DNA of 64,000 bases, taken from positions 1,190,501-1,254,500 of the forward strand of contig CM072341.1 in the NCBI GenBank assembly GCA_036874045.1, read 5' to 3'. The DNA comes from Cymodocea nodosa (Eukaryota > Streptophyta > Magnoliopsida > Alismatales > Cymodoceaceae). The position numbers and the translations under genes were made by a program. Below, one piece after another: positions 44,711-57,120 of the stretch. How positions within the stretch are numbered: position 1 is the first letter of the stretch; each line of letters begins with the position of its first letter. The notes under the pieces are model-generated. The model was given only the letters and a program-made list of their open reading frames with translations. It did not search any database and had not been told where the DNA came from.

Positions 44711-46874
44711 CACTACAAGAAAATTGAGCTATAGTGATAAATGAAATCTATCACTATAGCCTTTAAATTAGTCATTATATTTGCCATCGCTATATAGTGA
44801 TAGATGTAATAATGGATGGAATCCGTCACAATATAACAGATATAGTGACAGATGATAAAGTTTGTCACTATATATATATATATAATGATAGATTCATCTA
44901 TTATACAATTCGTTACAATATGATATACCGATAGCGATAGATATGTTCGTCATTATAGGTACATTACGTGTGCCACTATAAATAAAATAAATATATGTAT
45001 TTTTTTTACTAAATATACATATAGTGAGGAACGTGTCTATCACTATAGGTATAATACATCTGTCACTGTAAGTATAATAAATTTATAAAAAATAATGATA
45101 ATTCATATTCACACCGGTATTTAATATTAATCAATATTATTTAAAAATTAATATTAAATATTGATGTTAAAAAAATGATTTCAACACCCATGAAATCTTA
45201 AATGCTCATTAAATTATACTGACTAGATAAAAAATTTTACATGCAAAATATGACCAAATTCTTCTTCTTTTTTACTTCAAAAAAAGGTTGAGTAGATCCT
45301 CCTTCAATTATTCATCATTCATAATTATTCTCTTGTAAGACTTCAACCTACAAGAACTAAAAATTATAATTAGTAAGAATAAAATTATGCGTTAAAGGAA
45401 AAAAGATTACAAAATTTTTAAGAATTATGCATAAGTACACTTAAATGTAAAATTAAATAATTAACATGTATACTTACCAAAGAATGAACCCAAGCAACAT
45501 CAATTTTCGTTGCATTTCCAATTTTTACATACTAAGTGTGAGAAAAGAAATAATAAAATTAGTGCAAGAATGGAAAATTTTTAAGTATTATGCATAAGTA
45601 CACTTAAATTTGCCATCCCTTGCTGTTTTTCACGAACCCAAATCATGAGAGCCCAGGGTTGGTTTCCTATGAATCACGTACCATTGACGAGCAGTCAAGA
45701 ACAACAAATTAATCGAACCTCTTTACGATGATCATCTAGTTCTTGGGCATGCTTCTACGATACATGACTTGGGGAGCCTTCTACCTGTAATTGGACATAA
45801 TGTTGTCTAAAGTGAACCTACCCAAGATATTTACACAAGATGAATAAAAATTATACTACATAATTTACATTTAATTTTGAGATGAGCTTCTTGAAGTATT
45901 CATGTTAGAAAAATCAGTCATCTAATTAACAAAAATCTACATTTAATTTCGTATTAATATAATCTAATTAATATAAGGTTAATATAATGAAGTTAAATAA
46001 ATATGCTCTATCATTGAAAATATAATTATATTTCACTCATTAAGATTATATTAATTCATATATAATTTTATTTTACTCGTTAAATATCTTAACTATAGTT
46101 TACGCATTGCCCCCACTCCTATAGAATGTGATGATTAAAAAAAGAAGTTCGGTTTTGCCGAATCAAAGTTTAATTTGATTGAACAAAAGTTCAATTTAAA
46201 TTTATTAACAATATCAAATTACAAAATAAAAAAATAATTTAAAATTAAAATTTATATCTATTTTATGCATATAGATCTACTTTACATCAATTTATAATTG
46301 ATATATTTGTTCTAGTTTTTTATTTTGTGGTCCTATTTCTCTATGATTTTATTTCTTTTCTTTTTTTATCTTTATAAAATTTCTACACTATTCTTGATTA
46401 AATTGAAATTTACCTTTGGTTAAATTGATCTTTTCTTTTGATTGAACTGTGTGCTCCTTCAGTTAAACCTAATTTCATATTAATCAAATCATCCCCTTTT
46501 TGGTTAGATCATGTTACCATATCAACTAAACCAAATTTTTATTCATGTGTGCAGAAGTCAAGGTTTTAGGTTTTAAGGGTTTAACCAATAGTGATGGATC
46601 CAATAACATGTCACATTATTCATCTCAATATTATACTTATAGTGATGAATCATACTATTTATTACTCTAGAAATGGATACATATTGATATAGTGACGAAT
46701 ACATTATCCATCACTATATCTATGTTATAGTGACGGACTATTTGATCTATCACTGTAGCTATTTATAGTGATAGATCTTTATCGCAAATACGATGGATTC
46801 AAAAATCTATCACGTTTCCCCCCTACAGTGATGGATGGAATTTTCCATCACTAAATCCTAGATTTGTTGTAGTG
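44711..46874. mobile_element. Non-autonomous CACTA-like DNA transposon, 2.16 kb
   Basis: Starts CACTACAAGAAAATTG and ends CTAGATTTGTTGTAGTG, imperfect terminal inverted repeats with the CACTA/TAGTG ends of that superfamily. About 44730-45070 and 46590-46860 are packed with short subterminal repeats of the type TCTATCACTATAG / CTATAGTGATAGA in both orientations, another CACTA hallmark. The interior has no transposase frame. The flanking triplets (CGT and TGC) do not match, so no clear target duplication remains; the element is old or its ends are slightly off. Confidence 0.82.
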
Positions 46875-47715
46875 TGCCTAGTAACGAGGTCTAAGGTGAC
46901 TCACACAATCTATCTTGTCATATATCAACTTATAATGGGGCTTGAAACATTTAGCTCACATATGTGACACAGCTTAAGCCATCTAGCTCACACATCAAAT
47001 ATAGTCTTTGGTTGCAAGTACTCTTTAAAGTAACAAGCAGATGTAACAATTAATGACTTTAGACTCCTCTAATAAGTATAATTAACAATAATTACGATAT
47101 TTCTAACATAAAGGTTTATTTTAAATTATCTACATTTGGCTTCTTTTCAATACGCCAACATTTTCTAATTAGTCCCAAATAAGCTACTTAGGCATATATT
47201 AGCTATCTCAATAATAAGTATTTATTAACAACAATTATGTGCTAGCACATGTGCAATTAATTCCAAATTACACAAAAACAAGTTATTATCATGCCTCCAC
47301 ATACGTTTGCATTTTTCCTTCACATGATAATTAAAAATGCAATAAGAATAGGCATACTTCACTTTTCATTTAAACAACTATTTAGCTATACATTTCAAAA
47401 ATAAATACATAGCATGTCATAGCTCAAGCATGCATATTTATATATCTACTATGCATTTCAACGATTAACTATATAACACAACTAAAATTAAGTAACATGA
47501 ACTGTAAGTAATTATTTTTGACATGGCCAAGGAAAATACTGACCGTTAATCTCAAATGTAAGCTCCTCCCCTCTTCTCCTACTTCCCAAAGCTCAAACAA
47601 TTGAAGTTACACAAGTACTCATAGCCAGTTCCACTTACACAAATGCCAGTGGAGACCAGCACCTGCCTCCTTACATGAGTAGCTTCACCAGGGAAATGGA
47701 TAGCATTTCTCCAAT
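46875..47715. other. Intergenic, nothing recognised
   Basis: AT-rich. The 46900-46990 stretch repeats TCACACA-type phrases also present just left of the CACTA-like element (44680-44710), so both sides may belong to one older repeat. Confidence 0.4.
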
Positions 47716-47789
47716 GATTGGTACTCGCGCACACTCCCTCTTGTGTATGGCTTCATAGACATCTTCCTCCAGTGCATGAGCACAATCTT

Positions 47790-48503
47790 CAACTCAACCT
47801 ACACACAATGGTAATCAGCATTAAAGCCAACTCTACCTATAATCTCAAATGGCTCAATATATCAAGGATTAAATTTTCCCTAAATTCCAAATCTTGTAAT
47901 GTCCTTGTAGGCATGACCTTAAGGAAAACTCAATCTCCAACTTAGAATTTCAAGGATCTTCTAATGTTAGCATAACTTTTTTGTCTACTTTGGGTTAATT
48001 TGAGTTATTCTCTAATCAATTGTACCTTATTCACCATATCTTGCATAATTTCAATCCTAATTATTCTTTTCTCTCCTACCTCATCCCAACAAATAGAAGT
48101 CTTGCACTTTCTATCATAGAGTGCATCATATAGAGTGATCTATATGCTGGCCTAATAACTATAATTATAAGCAAATTCTTCTAGAGCGAGATATCTATCT
48201 CAAGATTTATGAAAATCTATCATAAAGGCACCCAACATATCCTTTAAAATCTGAATGATAAGCTCTGATTGGCCATCTTTCCCAGGTTAAAATGCAATGT
48301 TGAATTGCAACCAAGACTCTAAAGCTTGGTGTAGGTTTTTCCAAAATTTTGAAACAAATCTTGGGTCCTAATTTGATTTAATAGTTGAAGGCACACCATG
48401 TAATCTAATAATGCCTTCTATATAAAGTTTATCCATCTTATTTAATGAAAGGCCCACATGATATGGTAAAAAACATGTGAACTTAGTCAATTGATCTGCA
48501 ATT
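47790..48503 (-). mobile_element. Ty3/gypsy integrase fragment
   Basis: From 48500 downward the minus strand encodes ADQLTKFTCFLPY, LSLNKMDKLYIEGIIRLHGVP, then QDPRFVSKFWKNLHQAL and, further on, an EEFAYNYSY-type block and KVMPT, the order of the gypsy integrase core and its C-terminal part. Stops interrupt it. The fragment ends abruptly at about 48503, where an hAT-like terminus begins. Confidence 0.8.
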
Positions 48504-49060
48504 AGATATGTCAAATGGGTTGGGTTGATGTGGGCCAGCCTAACCCAACTCATAATGGGTTGGCCCAACCTGGCTTGATTTGAAAAATTAGATTAGGGTG
48601 GGTTGTATAAATTTTAAATTTTGACCCATGGGCTAGGTTAGACCAACCCACGAGCCTATTGGCCGAACGTTACATTTAGTTTGAATTGAACATTTTTTAC
48701 AAACGTTCATTTTTGAATGTTTGTTTTTTATGAACATTTGAAAATATTCAAACATTTGTCGATTCAAATAAAGAGAGAGGAAGAGAGAGAAGAAGAAGAT
48801 GTAAAAATCTATAAATAAGGAAGAAATAATAGAGTTTTCTTTACAACTCATATTCATTCAATCTTCTCTTTTTTTTTGTTTACAAAACATACAATGTTTT
48901 CAAGTTTCAAACTTTCAACTTTCAAATTTCTTGACTCTCAACTCAAATTTTATTAATAATAACTAGATTTCACAAAAAAAGATTAATAGGATTTAGAAGA
49001 ATAAATCATCCACATAATGCTTAAAATATTTTTTCAACTATTATGGAAATTTTTGAATTT
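48504..49060 (+). repeat. hAT-like repeat end, copy 2
   Basis: Begins TAGATATGTCAAATGGGTTGGG, contains the AACCCAACTCATAATGGGTTGGCCCAAC palindrome, a GA-rich tract and ATCTATAAATAAGG, and matches the reverse complement of 1940-2335. The start lies exactly where the gypsy integrase frame is interrupted, consistent with insertion into it. No transposase follows. Confidence 0.55.
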
Positions 49061-49084
49061 TATGAAATTAAAAAAAAAAGGTAA

Positions 49085-49230
49085 TATTACATTTGATTGG
49101 TATTGACACACACTCACTATTGTGCATGGATTCATAGATGTCTTCCCCCCATGCATGAACATAATCATCAACTCCACCTATAGCCAACGGTGATCAGTGT
49201 TTGCCTCTCTCAAGCTAGTGATCTCTCCTC
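49085..49230. repeat. Second copy of the 47720-47830 segment
   Basis: ATTGGTATTGACACACACTCACTATTGTGCATGG and GATGTCTTCC-CCATGCATGA-CA-AATC-TCAACTC repeat the sequence at 47715-47830 with moderate divergence and in the same orientation. Confidence 0.6.
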
Positions 49231-49261
49231 TAAATGATAGCATGCAACACTTCCAATAAAT

Positions 49262-49263
<2 letters not shown>

Positions 49264-49299
<36 letters not shown>
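49264..49299. repeat. (CT)n microsatellite
   Basis: About 18 uninterrupted CT units. Confidence 0.95.
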
Positions 49300-49301
<2 letters not shown>

Positions 49302-51890
49302 GTGGACTCGTGAAATCATCATATGTGCAAGAAGAAAGGAAGGCCCTAGACTTGTTGACTTAGCTTGGGGAGAGGTTATTGTTTGGTGTAAAAAGTTATG
49401 TATTTTTATTGAATTATTTATATTTAATCGCAATCAATTACAAGTAAATTATGGATTTTATGAGATAATTGTGCTAACATGAATTATGATGAGTGATTAT
49501 GAGAAAAATGAGTTAAATGCAAATTTTATTGATAAAATCTTTGAAATGAATGGTATGAAATTTGGCAACATGGGAATTTAAGTAGGAGCAAAAATATTTT
49601 TTTCTATCATTAGATTATAAAAATGCATGAAAAGAATATTTCTTATAGTGATAGAAAGAACAATGTGAATAATTTTTATAACTAAACAATTAATTATAAT
49701 TGTGGTATATGATCTATCATGTCTAGCATTTATAAATTATTTTCAATGCTAACATTATCTTCAAGTGTTTCAAGAAATATGTCAAGGGCAATCAAGGCAT
49801 TTGGCATCCAAAGAAATGAAGAAAAATAACACATAGTGAGCACCTAAATATTCCATACAATTTGATAACCAAGGTGGCTTGCGGTCATGATTTTTTCACC
49901 CACACATTATCTACTTGCACATATTCACGGACGTGTATGTGACCAACTAGTCTTCCTTCCCAAGATTCAACCATAGCCACATGATGGAGCAAACATGGTG
50001 GAATGAAAAAAAGGGCCTACATACATTTAACGAATTGCAAACTTGCGTCCCCTCATCCATGCTGTTGACATTAATTTCACATTTAACCATAAAAATCACC
50101 TCGTAATCGGCGTAGCAAATTTAAAAATCAACCTCTTTTGTCGGATGACAACCACTTTGACATTCTCATTTTTGTCGGATGGTCATCATCTTCATCTTTG
50201 TTAAATGGTCATCACTCGATATTTTCATTCCAATCTTCTACCTTTCGATATTTAGCAAATCTTCTACCTTCCAATCACTGGTCTCACCGATGTCTCTACC
50301 TTTCGATAGAAGGTTTCCCAAATCATTAGCCATTCGACTACCAATTTAACCAAAGTCTGTTATCCGACAGAATGTTTTGCAAACCCTTTGTTTCTTCCTT
50401 TCGATATTTTTAGTGGTTAGACCGATCTTGTTTTTGCTACTATGTCAACACAATCTAGATATTTTTCAATCTAATGGCTTAGATCACTTCTCATCCAATG
50501 ACGATCAAAATTTTGATTTGAGTCCAACAAACCACGCCCCTCCTACCTTTCATCTGAGGGTCGTGCTTTAATCTAATATTCAACAACAAAGATCTTTTGT
50601 TCCAAAATGAGTTTAATGATTCAAATTATCGACAACTTAATGTAATCCAACAGTCATCTCTTAATCTACCAGGTCCAATAAACTACAGGTATTAGATCAT
50701 CTAGGTTGTCATCCCTCTCCTTGATGTTGAACTTACTAGATACCCCTCTTAACCATCAACCATTAGGAGTAATGTTTGCACTCTTCTATGTGAAAATACA
50801 TAGAATTCCTTTATGTTCCATGATTGCGTAGTTCGTCGTTAGACCTACTTGTTCTCCCAAGTGTAAACTTTTAGGGATTTTGTTTGCCCTTTTATGCTTC
50901 TATTTATTTCATACTCATGTATAAAAGCATTACATACTTTGCATCTCTTAATCTAAATCAAAGACACGTAAGTTCAGGTAAGCACATGCATCATACTTTC
51001 CATGAAAGTACTATTTAGCCATCACTTTAGTTTTGCATTAATTAATATGTAAACTAAGTTAATCCATGATCTAGTATCAAATAGACTGGCACGATTCAGA
51101 ATTTGAAAGCACACGTGTTTTGTTTTTATGAGCATGGTTAGACTTGAGTGTGAGGTCACATACGTCACTACTTTATTCGACGTATACATATGTTGTTTTC
51201 ATAATATTTGCAATTTTCATTAGCTTTTATGCACATGGTCGAACTTCAGAGTAAAGTTGCACCTGTCATCTATCATTGTGTGCTTTAGAATAATATTTCA
51301 TATCATCTCACCAACAATTCAAAACATATCATATAAAGGTTAAGCCTACCTATAGTAGAATTGTAGAAGGATAGGTGACACTTCTAAATTATTTATAATC
51401 TAAGGGATTACAAAAATCCTCCAAATCTGAGAACATAGCAAAATAAGGTCATCCCCCTTAGTCAAGCTAAATCATAACGATGCATTTAATACATCATTTA
51501 TGGTTAAGGTCATATACACATTCACACCCACATCTTAGCTTTCCTTTTCTCTTTTGGTAGAATTCCATTAATTCCCCTTTTTTTCTAGGATATCACTTAG
51601 GCTTTGCGTTTAAACAAGTTATAACTAGCTTAATCATGCTAAAATATATTAAAATAATTCCTTTGAAAGGATATAAATAGGCATATCCATTCTATATGTC
51701 TAAATCACCTCACATCTACATCATGCATTGTTGACTTATCTGGTTTGTTTGGTCATACCATGCTTTGGTCATTTAGACTAGGATCATATAAGACCAGTTC
51801 CCCACTCACCACACAAGTAAGAGGATGTTTACACAATTAAGCATTTGCATACATTACCATTCATACACCTAAGGAAATCTAAGAGGCCAA
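49300..51890. other. Gene-poor repeat-like DNA
   Basis: No convincing coding region. 50130-50340 has irregular repetition of phrases such as TCTACCTTTCGATA and GTCGGATG-TCATCA, suggesting LTR or internal retrotransposon sequence of an unidentified kind. A second copy was not found in the window. Confidence 0.4.
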
Positions 51891-51899
51891 GAAATTAGA

Positions 51900-52342
51900 T
51901 GGTTGATTCTGAGACCATCGTCATTGGATGTCTCCTTGAGGAGCTGAGTTCCTTGTGACAAGTTTCTCTACTGTGGTGACTTGGTGGTGTGCTACTGGTT
52001 TGCGCTTCCTTGCTGGGCTGACACAAGGCCTGTACCCAGAGCCTTAGGATTGCGAAGACACCAAATCTGGTCTATGGGGTTGAGGATTCTCTGGTTGGTG
52101 CAGGGCTAGTTGCGTGGCATTTGATAGCAGATCTATTAGCTGATTCATTTTGTGAATCACAATCTCCTGTGGTCCTGTGGTGGTGTAAACGTAGTTTCTT
52201 CTTAGTTTAGTTGTTTCATTTTTTTGCTTGTGAGTTTCTTCTTTTGTGTGGGGTATGTGTATGTATTTAGGCTACGACCCCTCCCATTGTATCTTCCTAA
52301 TTTTTGGGAATAAAGGTTGTTGTAAAAATAAATAAATAAACA
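51900..52342 (+). repeat. Possible retroposed sequence ending in (AAAT)n
   Basis: A comparatively GC-balanced segment that ends GGGAATAAAGGTTGTTGTAAAAATAAATAAATAAA, a poly(A)-like tail with AAAT repeats as in LINE 3' ends or processed copies. It has short open stretches in one frame but no domain I recognise. The tail is the only solid evidence. Confidence 0.35.
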
Positions 52343-54055
52343 CCCTCCTTACACATAACCAAAATGCTTATTCGAACTCTCTAGTTAGTAGACTCTCACA
52401 AACTCATCCCTTTTATATTCATGTATGCATTGCATGTAAGTTTTTCCTAGTCTTCCCTTAGATTAGACTAGGTGGTGACTATTTTTTTTCCTTCTCTTTT
52501 AGAGCCCTTGCCTCTTCCTTCTATAGCCTTGATCAAAGTGTTACACATGTCATGCACATGCTCATTTCTCTCTCCTAAAGCTTCATCTAACCATCCAATT
52601 GAAGATCTAATAGAATGAGAGGCTAGGAGGTGAAAAGGCAAGCAAGCAATGATCCAAAGAGGCCTTGGGTTGCATAATAAAAGGAAGAATTGGGGCAAGC
52701 AATCACTCTCTCTCCCTCTTATGCAAGTGACTTCGAAGTAACTATGTTTTTCATTTTTCGATTCAGCACCTCCCTTCCACCATTGAAGGATATCTAAGGG
52801 CACTGTATGGGCCAACAGGAGGAGATTTTCCATTGTCAAGAAGACATAATGATCAATTGAGGCACCCAGATTCAACACAACAACTAGTAGGAGTTGCTTC
52901 TTGCGGCCTACACGATGTCGTCCAAGTTTCTTCCTTGAAGTAGAGGTTTTAGTGGTCACATGGGAGTAACATCACCAAGGTTACTCCCCAACTAATTGGA
53001 AGAAGAGAGGGTGAAGATCTTTACCTTATATTTCAATTTTACCTATGTTATACTATCCAAAAAAATGAAAAAGAACTTGCCTATATTTAATTCAATTTAT
53101 TTCAGTTCATGTCAGCTACTGTTTGTAAATGTTTAATTTGTTTAAGTTGATCTTTATGTACTGAATACTTAGTGTAACGTGTTAGTTTGTTAATCCTAGT
53201 TTTTATTAATGTGCTTGTTAGGATTTATAGGATATTTTCATGTTGGGTTCAAGTAGTCTTTTGATAATCTTTCCCGTGCTACAGTTGTCATTTATGCTAC
53301 ATTATTATCTCGGTAGAACAAGATTTAGCATGTATTTTTGTGTTGTTTTGGCTCGATTTCTTTGTAGGAATCTATTGCAGAGTTACCCAAGTATTTCATT
53401 AAGATTGAAGAAAGTTGTGATTTTTAAAAATTAGAGGTTTAATATTGTAATCTATTAGAATTGTTTTTGTGATCTTCTGATTTTTCTATTACTACAAGCA
53501 ATAGACTAAGTGACTTGCTTTACAATTAATTTTTTTGGATAGAGGACCTTAGTGGCTTTCCAATAAGTATAATCTTGTGATTTTTTGAAGCCTAAATTCA
53601 AACCTTTGAAATTTCTAAAGTGGGCTAAGAATCTATGTATACTCTATTTCTACTAGCACCACTATTTTGTAATATTTGGTGTAGTTATTAGGGATTGAGA
53701 TTTTCATGTTTAATAATTTTATGTTGTTGTTGTCCATGTCAAGAGCTTTCTAATAGGTACTTACACATAATTTTTTGATGAGTATATTGAAAGTTATGAA
53801 TTTGTAAATTTGAGCTTAATTTCTAAAATTGTCATTTTAATTGTATTGGCCAACCATTTAAACTCTAATCTCAATTGTGCATGATTAATTATGAAGTTTT
53901 ATTAATTAAATCAGTGGATTTTATTATTACTAATTTTGTTGCATGCATGTTAATTTAGAAATTTACTCTCTAGTTTATGAGCCTTTGTTGCAATTTGATA
54001 AGAATAAATCTCCTTAGAATAGTTAGTCCACTCTTTAAAGTAACCAAGATTAGCC
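52343..54055. other. Intergenic, no recognisable gene
   Basis: A 163-codon minus-strand frame (52468-52959) has no ATG at its start and no motif I know. The rest is AT-rich without repeats I can define. Confidence 0.4.
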
Positions 54056-54059
54056 AGAT

Positions 54060-54300
54060 TGTTTGATAAAGTCTTCAAAAAATTTTGGATAGTTCAGTAG
54101 AAACTCTAGATTTCTCAAGATAGTTTAGAAATGTCTTTAGCGATCTCTAGATAATTTAGAATAGTCTCTAGTGCTCTTAGGATAGTTTAGCAAAGTCTCT
54201 GATTTTTCTTAGATAGTTCAGACCATACAATATTCAGGATGGTTTAGTAAAGTCACTAAATCTCTGTAGACAATTTGGTAAAGTTTCCAAATATTTTAGA
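54060..54300. repeat. Minisatellite, ~31-bp unit, about 8 diverged copies
   Basis: Units read like GGATAGTTTAGAAAAGTCTCTAGATTTCTCA and recur every 30-32 bp from about 54085 to 54300. Confidence 0.75.
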
Positions 54301-54334
54301 CACATGGGCTTCTTTTTTTCTTTTTTTTATCCTT

Positions 54335-54495
54335 AGATACTCAAACAGCCTAGTGAACACCAGGAATATCTTTGAAGGTGATAGAAGATGAACATTCATA
54401 AACACTCAAATAGTTTGGTATACACTAAGAGTATCCATGGAGGTAATAACATGTGAGTCTCAATGGACACTCAAATGGCTTAGTATACGTTATTG
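54335..54495. repeat. ~65-bp tandem repeat, 2.4 copies
   Basis: ACTCAAATAG-TTGGTATACACTAAGAGTATC-ATGGAGGTAATA-ATGTGAG repeats near 54338, 54404 and 54469, directly beside the 5S-like sequence. Confidence 0.65.
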
Positions 54496-54498
54496 CCC

Positions 54499-54618
54499 AT
54501 AGGCTTTACACGAAAACTTTTCAAGTGATCACCTATCTTGGTTCTGCCCTCGCCCAAATATAGTTAACTACAGAATTCTTATAGGAGTTAGTACTTGTTA
54601 GTAGGTGTAAATGCACTT
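54499..54618 (-). pseudogene. 5S rRNA-derived sequence (possible Cassandra-type LTR relic)
   Basis: Read on the minus strand, this 120-bp stretch aligns end to end and without gaps with the plant 5S rRNA. The best parts are GAATTCTGTAGTTAA (5S GAACTCCGCAGTTAA), TTTGGGCGAGGGCAGAACCAAGATAGGTGA (5S CTTGGGCGAGAGTAGTACTAGGATGGGTGA) and AAGTTTTCGTGT (5S AAGTCCTCGTGT). Many changes are C to T or G to A, as expected for decay of methylated DNA. It is not a functional 5S gene. Cassandra TRIM retrotransposons carry 5S sequence in their LTRs, and a relic of one is a natural explanation, but I could not define LTR ends. Confidence 0.72.
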
Positions 54619-54619
54619 G

Positions 54620-55300
54620 TATACATGGGCTTAACTCTTTGAGCTTCTCTTACTAAATTTGTCGATCATCTTCGAATAGTTTTGCCTTAATTACTCGAGC
54701 ATGTACAATAACTCTCTGCTAACCAACCATAAACATACACCCACATAAGTCATTCACATGATTAGCTCATAAACTACCCTCCCTCCTTAAATACTTTGCA
54801 CTGTAGAAACTAATGACTTAGTTTAACCTTCTAATATGTTTGAGTTTTCTCTAGTTGATCTTCACAGCAATGTTGAAATTGTCTTCACTTCCAACATAAG
54901 CTACTAAAATAGCTCTGTCTGCCTTTCCAACTTGTGGTCATTGTTGTCGTAATAGGAGAGCATTAATTTGAAACGTCTTTCCTTGCATTAATTTAAAAAT
55001 ATAGGGAAAAATTGTAAGTTTATTTTATATGAAGGGCCTTAAATTACAGATAATGATAAAGATTAAAATAATAAACTTTCTTAAATAAAAAGTTCAAGAT
55101 AAATTTCACATAAAGGGTTTGGTCTAACTTAATATTTCTATGGGCAAGAAAACACCAAATTCAACAAAACTAAGCTTCCCAAAGGAAAATGCAAATATGT
55201 CAAGCATTGAGCTCCCTTGCTAAAGACTAAGATTTAATCTCAACTTTTTTCCATACATGTCTTTCAAATGCTTTCTCTTTAAACTTTTAATTCTAAATCC
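54620..55300. other. Intergenic repeat-like DNA
   Basis: No gene. About 55085-55185 (AAAGTTCAAGATAAATTTCACA, TTTGGTC-AACTTAATATTTC, CCAAATTCAAC-AA-CTAAGCTTCC) recurs at 57310-57515 with an insertion between its two halves. Confidence 0.5.
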
Positions 55301-55309
55301 TTCGGTCTC

Positions 55310-56001
55310 CCCTCATTCCCTGATTCAACCTATGCTTTCAAAGGAACTTGTGAGGAATAAGTTTGATTGGTCATACGAAGAGAAGAAATGAGAAATAAGT
55401 TTTGTTGTCATAACTTGAATGGTCAAATGGTGTTCGTTTAGAAGAAGAAATCAACACTTCATTTGATTTACATCGAATTCACCAAACTAAATCCAATCCA
55501 CATGCATTAAGAGACACAATGAAACACCTCCCAAGATATGAAGCATTTCAGAATGAGAATGAGAATGGAAAATTCATTGAAGATGATGATCAAGAACTCC
55601 AAAATCAACCCATCCATCGATGAACTAATACTTGTTCCGAAGACCATTCGCCTTAATATTCTAACACCACTATAACCACCACCACCATCAAAACCATGAC
55701 AAACCCACCACTATAATCACTGCCATATCCATCATGAGGAGCACTTAGTTCCTGAGCCCTAACATCCTGAAGACCTCTCGCCCTTTCACATCTATACCTT
55801 TTTCACCTTATAACTTCTCCCCTATAAATTACCACCGCCTCCTCCATTTCCATATTTTTCTCCTCCTACAATATCACCTTCCTCCCCTCCACCTGCCTCG
55901 AACACCACCTCATTGAATTGTTGCCAATCGACAGTCTTGTCCACGCATAGCAGGAGGACGGACAACACCAAGACCTTTGAGAAAGCACCACCCTTAACCA
56001 T
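55310..56001 (-). pseudogene. CPxGDxxC secreted protein, broken copy 2
   Basis: The minus strand starts at 56001 with MVKGGAFSKVLVLSVLLLC, then VDKT and QQFNEVVFEAGGGEEG, clearly the same gene as 43290-43679. It meets a stop at 55832-55834 after 55 codons. Beyond that, recognisable DNA similarity continues (GAGGTCTTCAGGATGTTAGGG, matching GAGGTCCTCGGGATCTTATGG in copy 1), then a Gly/Tyr region, but the frame is shifted and the cysteine tail is gone. The downstream flank block at 55310-55650 and part of the TA-rich promoter (56035-56120) are also kept. Confidence 0.8.
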
Positions 56002-56289
56002 TCTGCTATGGTAAAATGTGTCGATGTGTAATTAGATGAACGATGATATATCTGTGGGTGTGTATATATATATATATATATAACTAGTCGTGGGAGAAAG
56101 CGGTACATGCTTCTCATGAGATCCATATCATAAGCCATTATTAAGCCATAAGTTTATCATAAAAAGTGTAATTTAGCTTCATATATAAAAGGACCTTAAA
56201 TGGAGGTTTATGCAATAGAAATGAGAAGAGATGATTTTCCATCATCTCCTCACATATTAAAGAAAATGTTTTCCATTATATCTCATCTC

Positions 56290-57120
56290 ACTCCTTTGTA
56301 AACAATGGGAAATTATATTGACATGTAATATAATAAATAATATATAATTATCAACATAATTATAATAAATTAAAATATAGTAATTATAATTATAATTGTA
56401 ATAATAAATAGCATATTATAGTTATAATAGATTAAAATAAATAATAACATTAATGTAATATCAACGAAGTATGATATAATAATAAATAAATAATAACGTA
56501 TTATAATTATAATAGATTAAAATAAAAAATAACGTAAAAGTATGATACTAGATTATAATATACTAAAGTATAATAATGTTAATGTTATAAGAATAAATAA
56601 TACATTAACATATTTCAACACAACATAAATAATACATTAAATAAATTACATTGAGCAAAAATATTTACTTGAAGATCTTGTAGATGAAATAATTAAAATG
56701 AATGATGATGATTCTAATAAAACTCCTACATTATCCAAGAAAAAGGAATACGTTATACTAGTAAAATAGATGTTGAATAAAGAAAAACAGTTGATGAAAT
56801 ATGTGAACAAATTATGTTCTTTATATGATAAAAAGATAATGTGTAATATGTAATATAATATTTTCACATAGTATGTTGTCTATTTTTTTAAAAATTTGGA
56901 TTATAATGAACGATGTTGTTTATGTCAATTACAAACATATTATTTTATATGTTACATCTATATTTATTGAAATATTAATATGTACTATAATATTTAAAAT
57001 ATTACTTTTTAAATATAATATTTTTTTAAAATTTATTTTCCTAATTTATTATTTAATTTTTCAAAAGTTATTAACTTTTTAATTTCTTGTCATTTCGTAT
57101 GATTACACAAACACCTTATT
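56290..57120. repeat. Low-complexity AT-rich tract
   Basis: Made almost wholly of AATAAATAATA, ATTATAATTATAATAGATTAAAATAA and similar phrases. No coding sequence. Confidence 0.7.

Noticed and set aside
52468-52959. 163-codon minus-strand frame
   Set aside because: Opens at GTG without a near ATG and shows no known motif; surrounding DNA is repeat-like. Kept only as a note.
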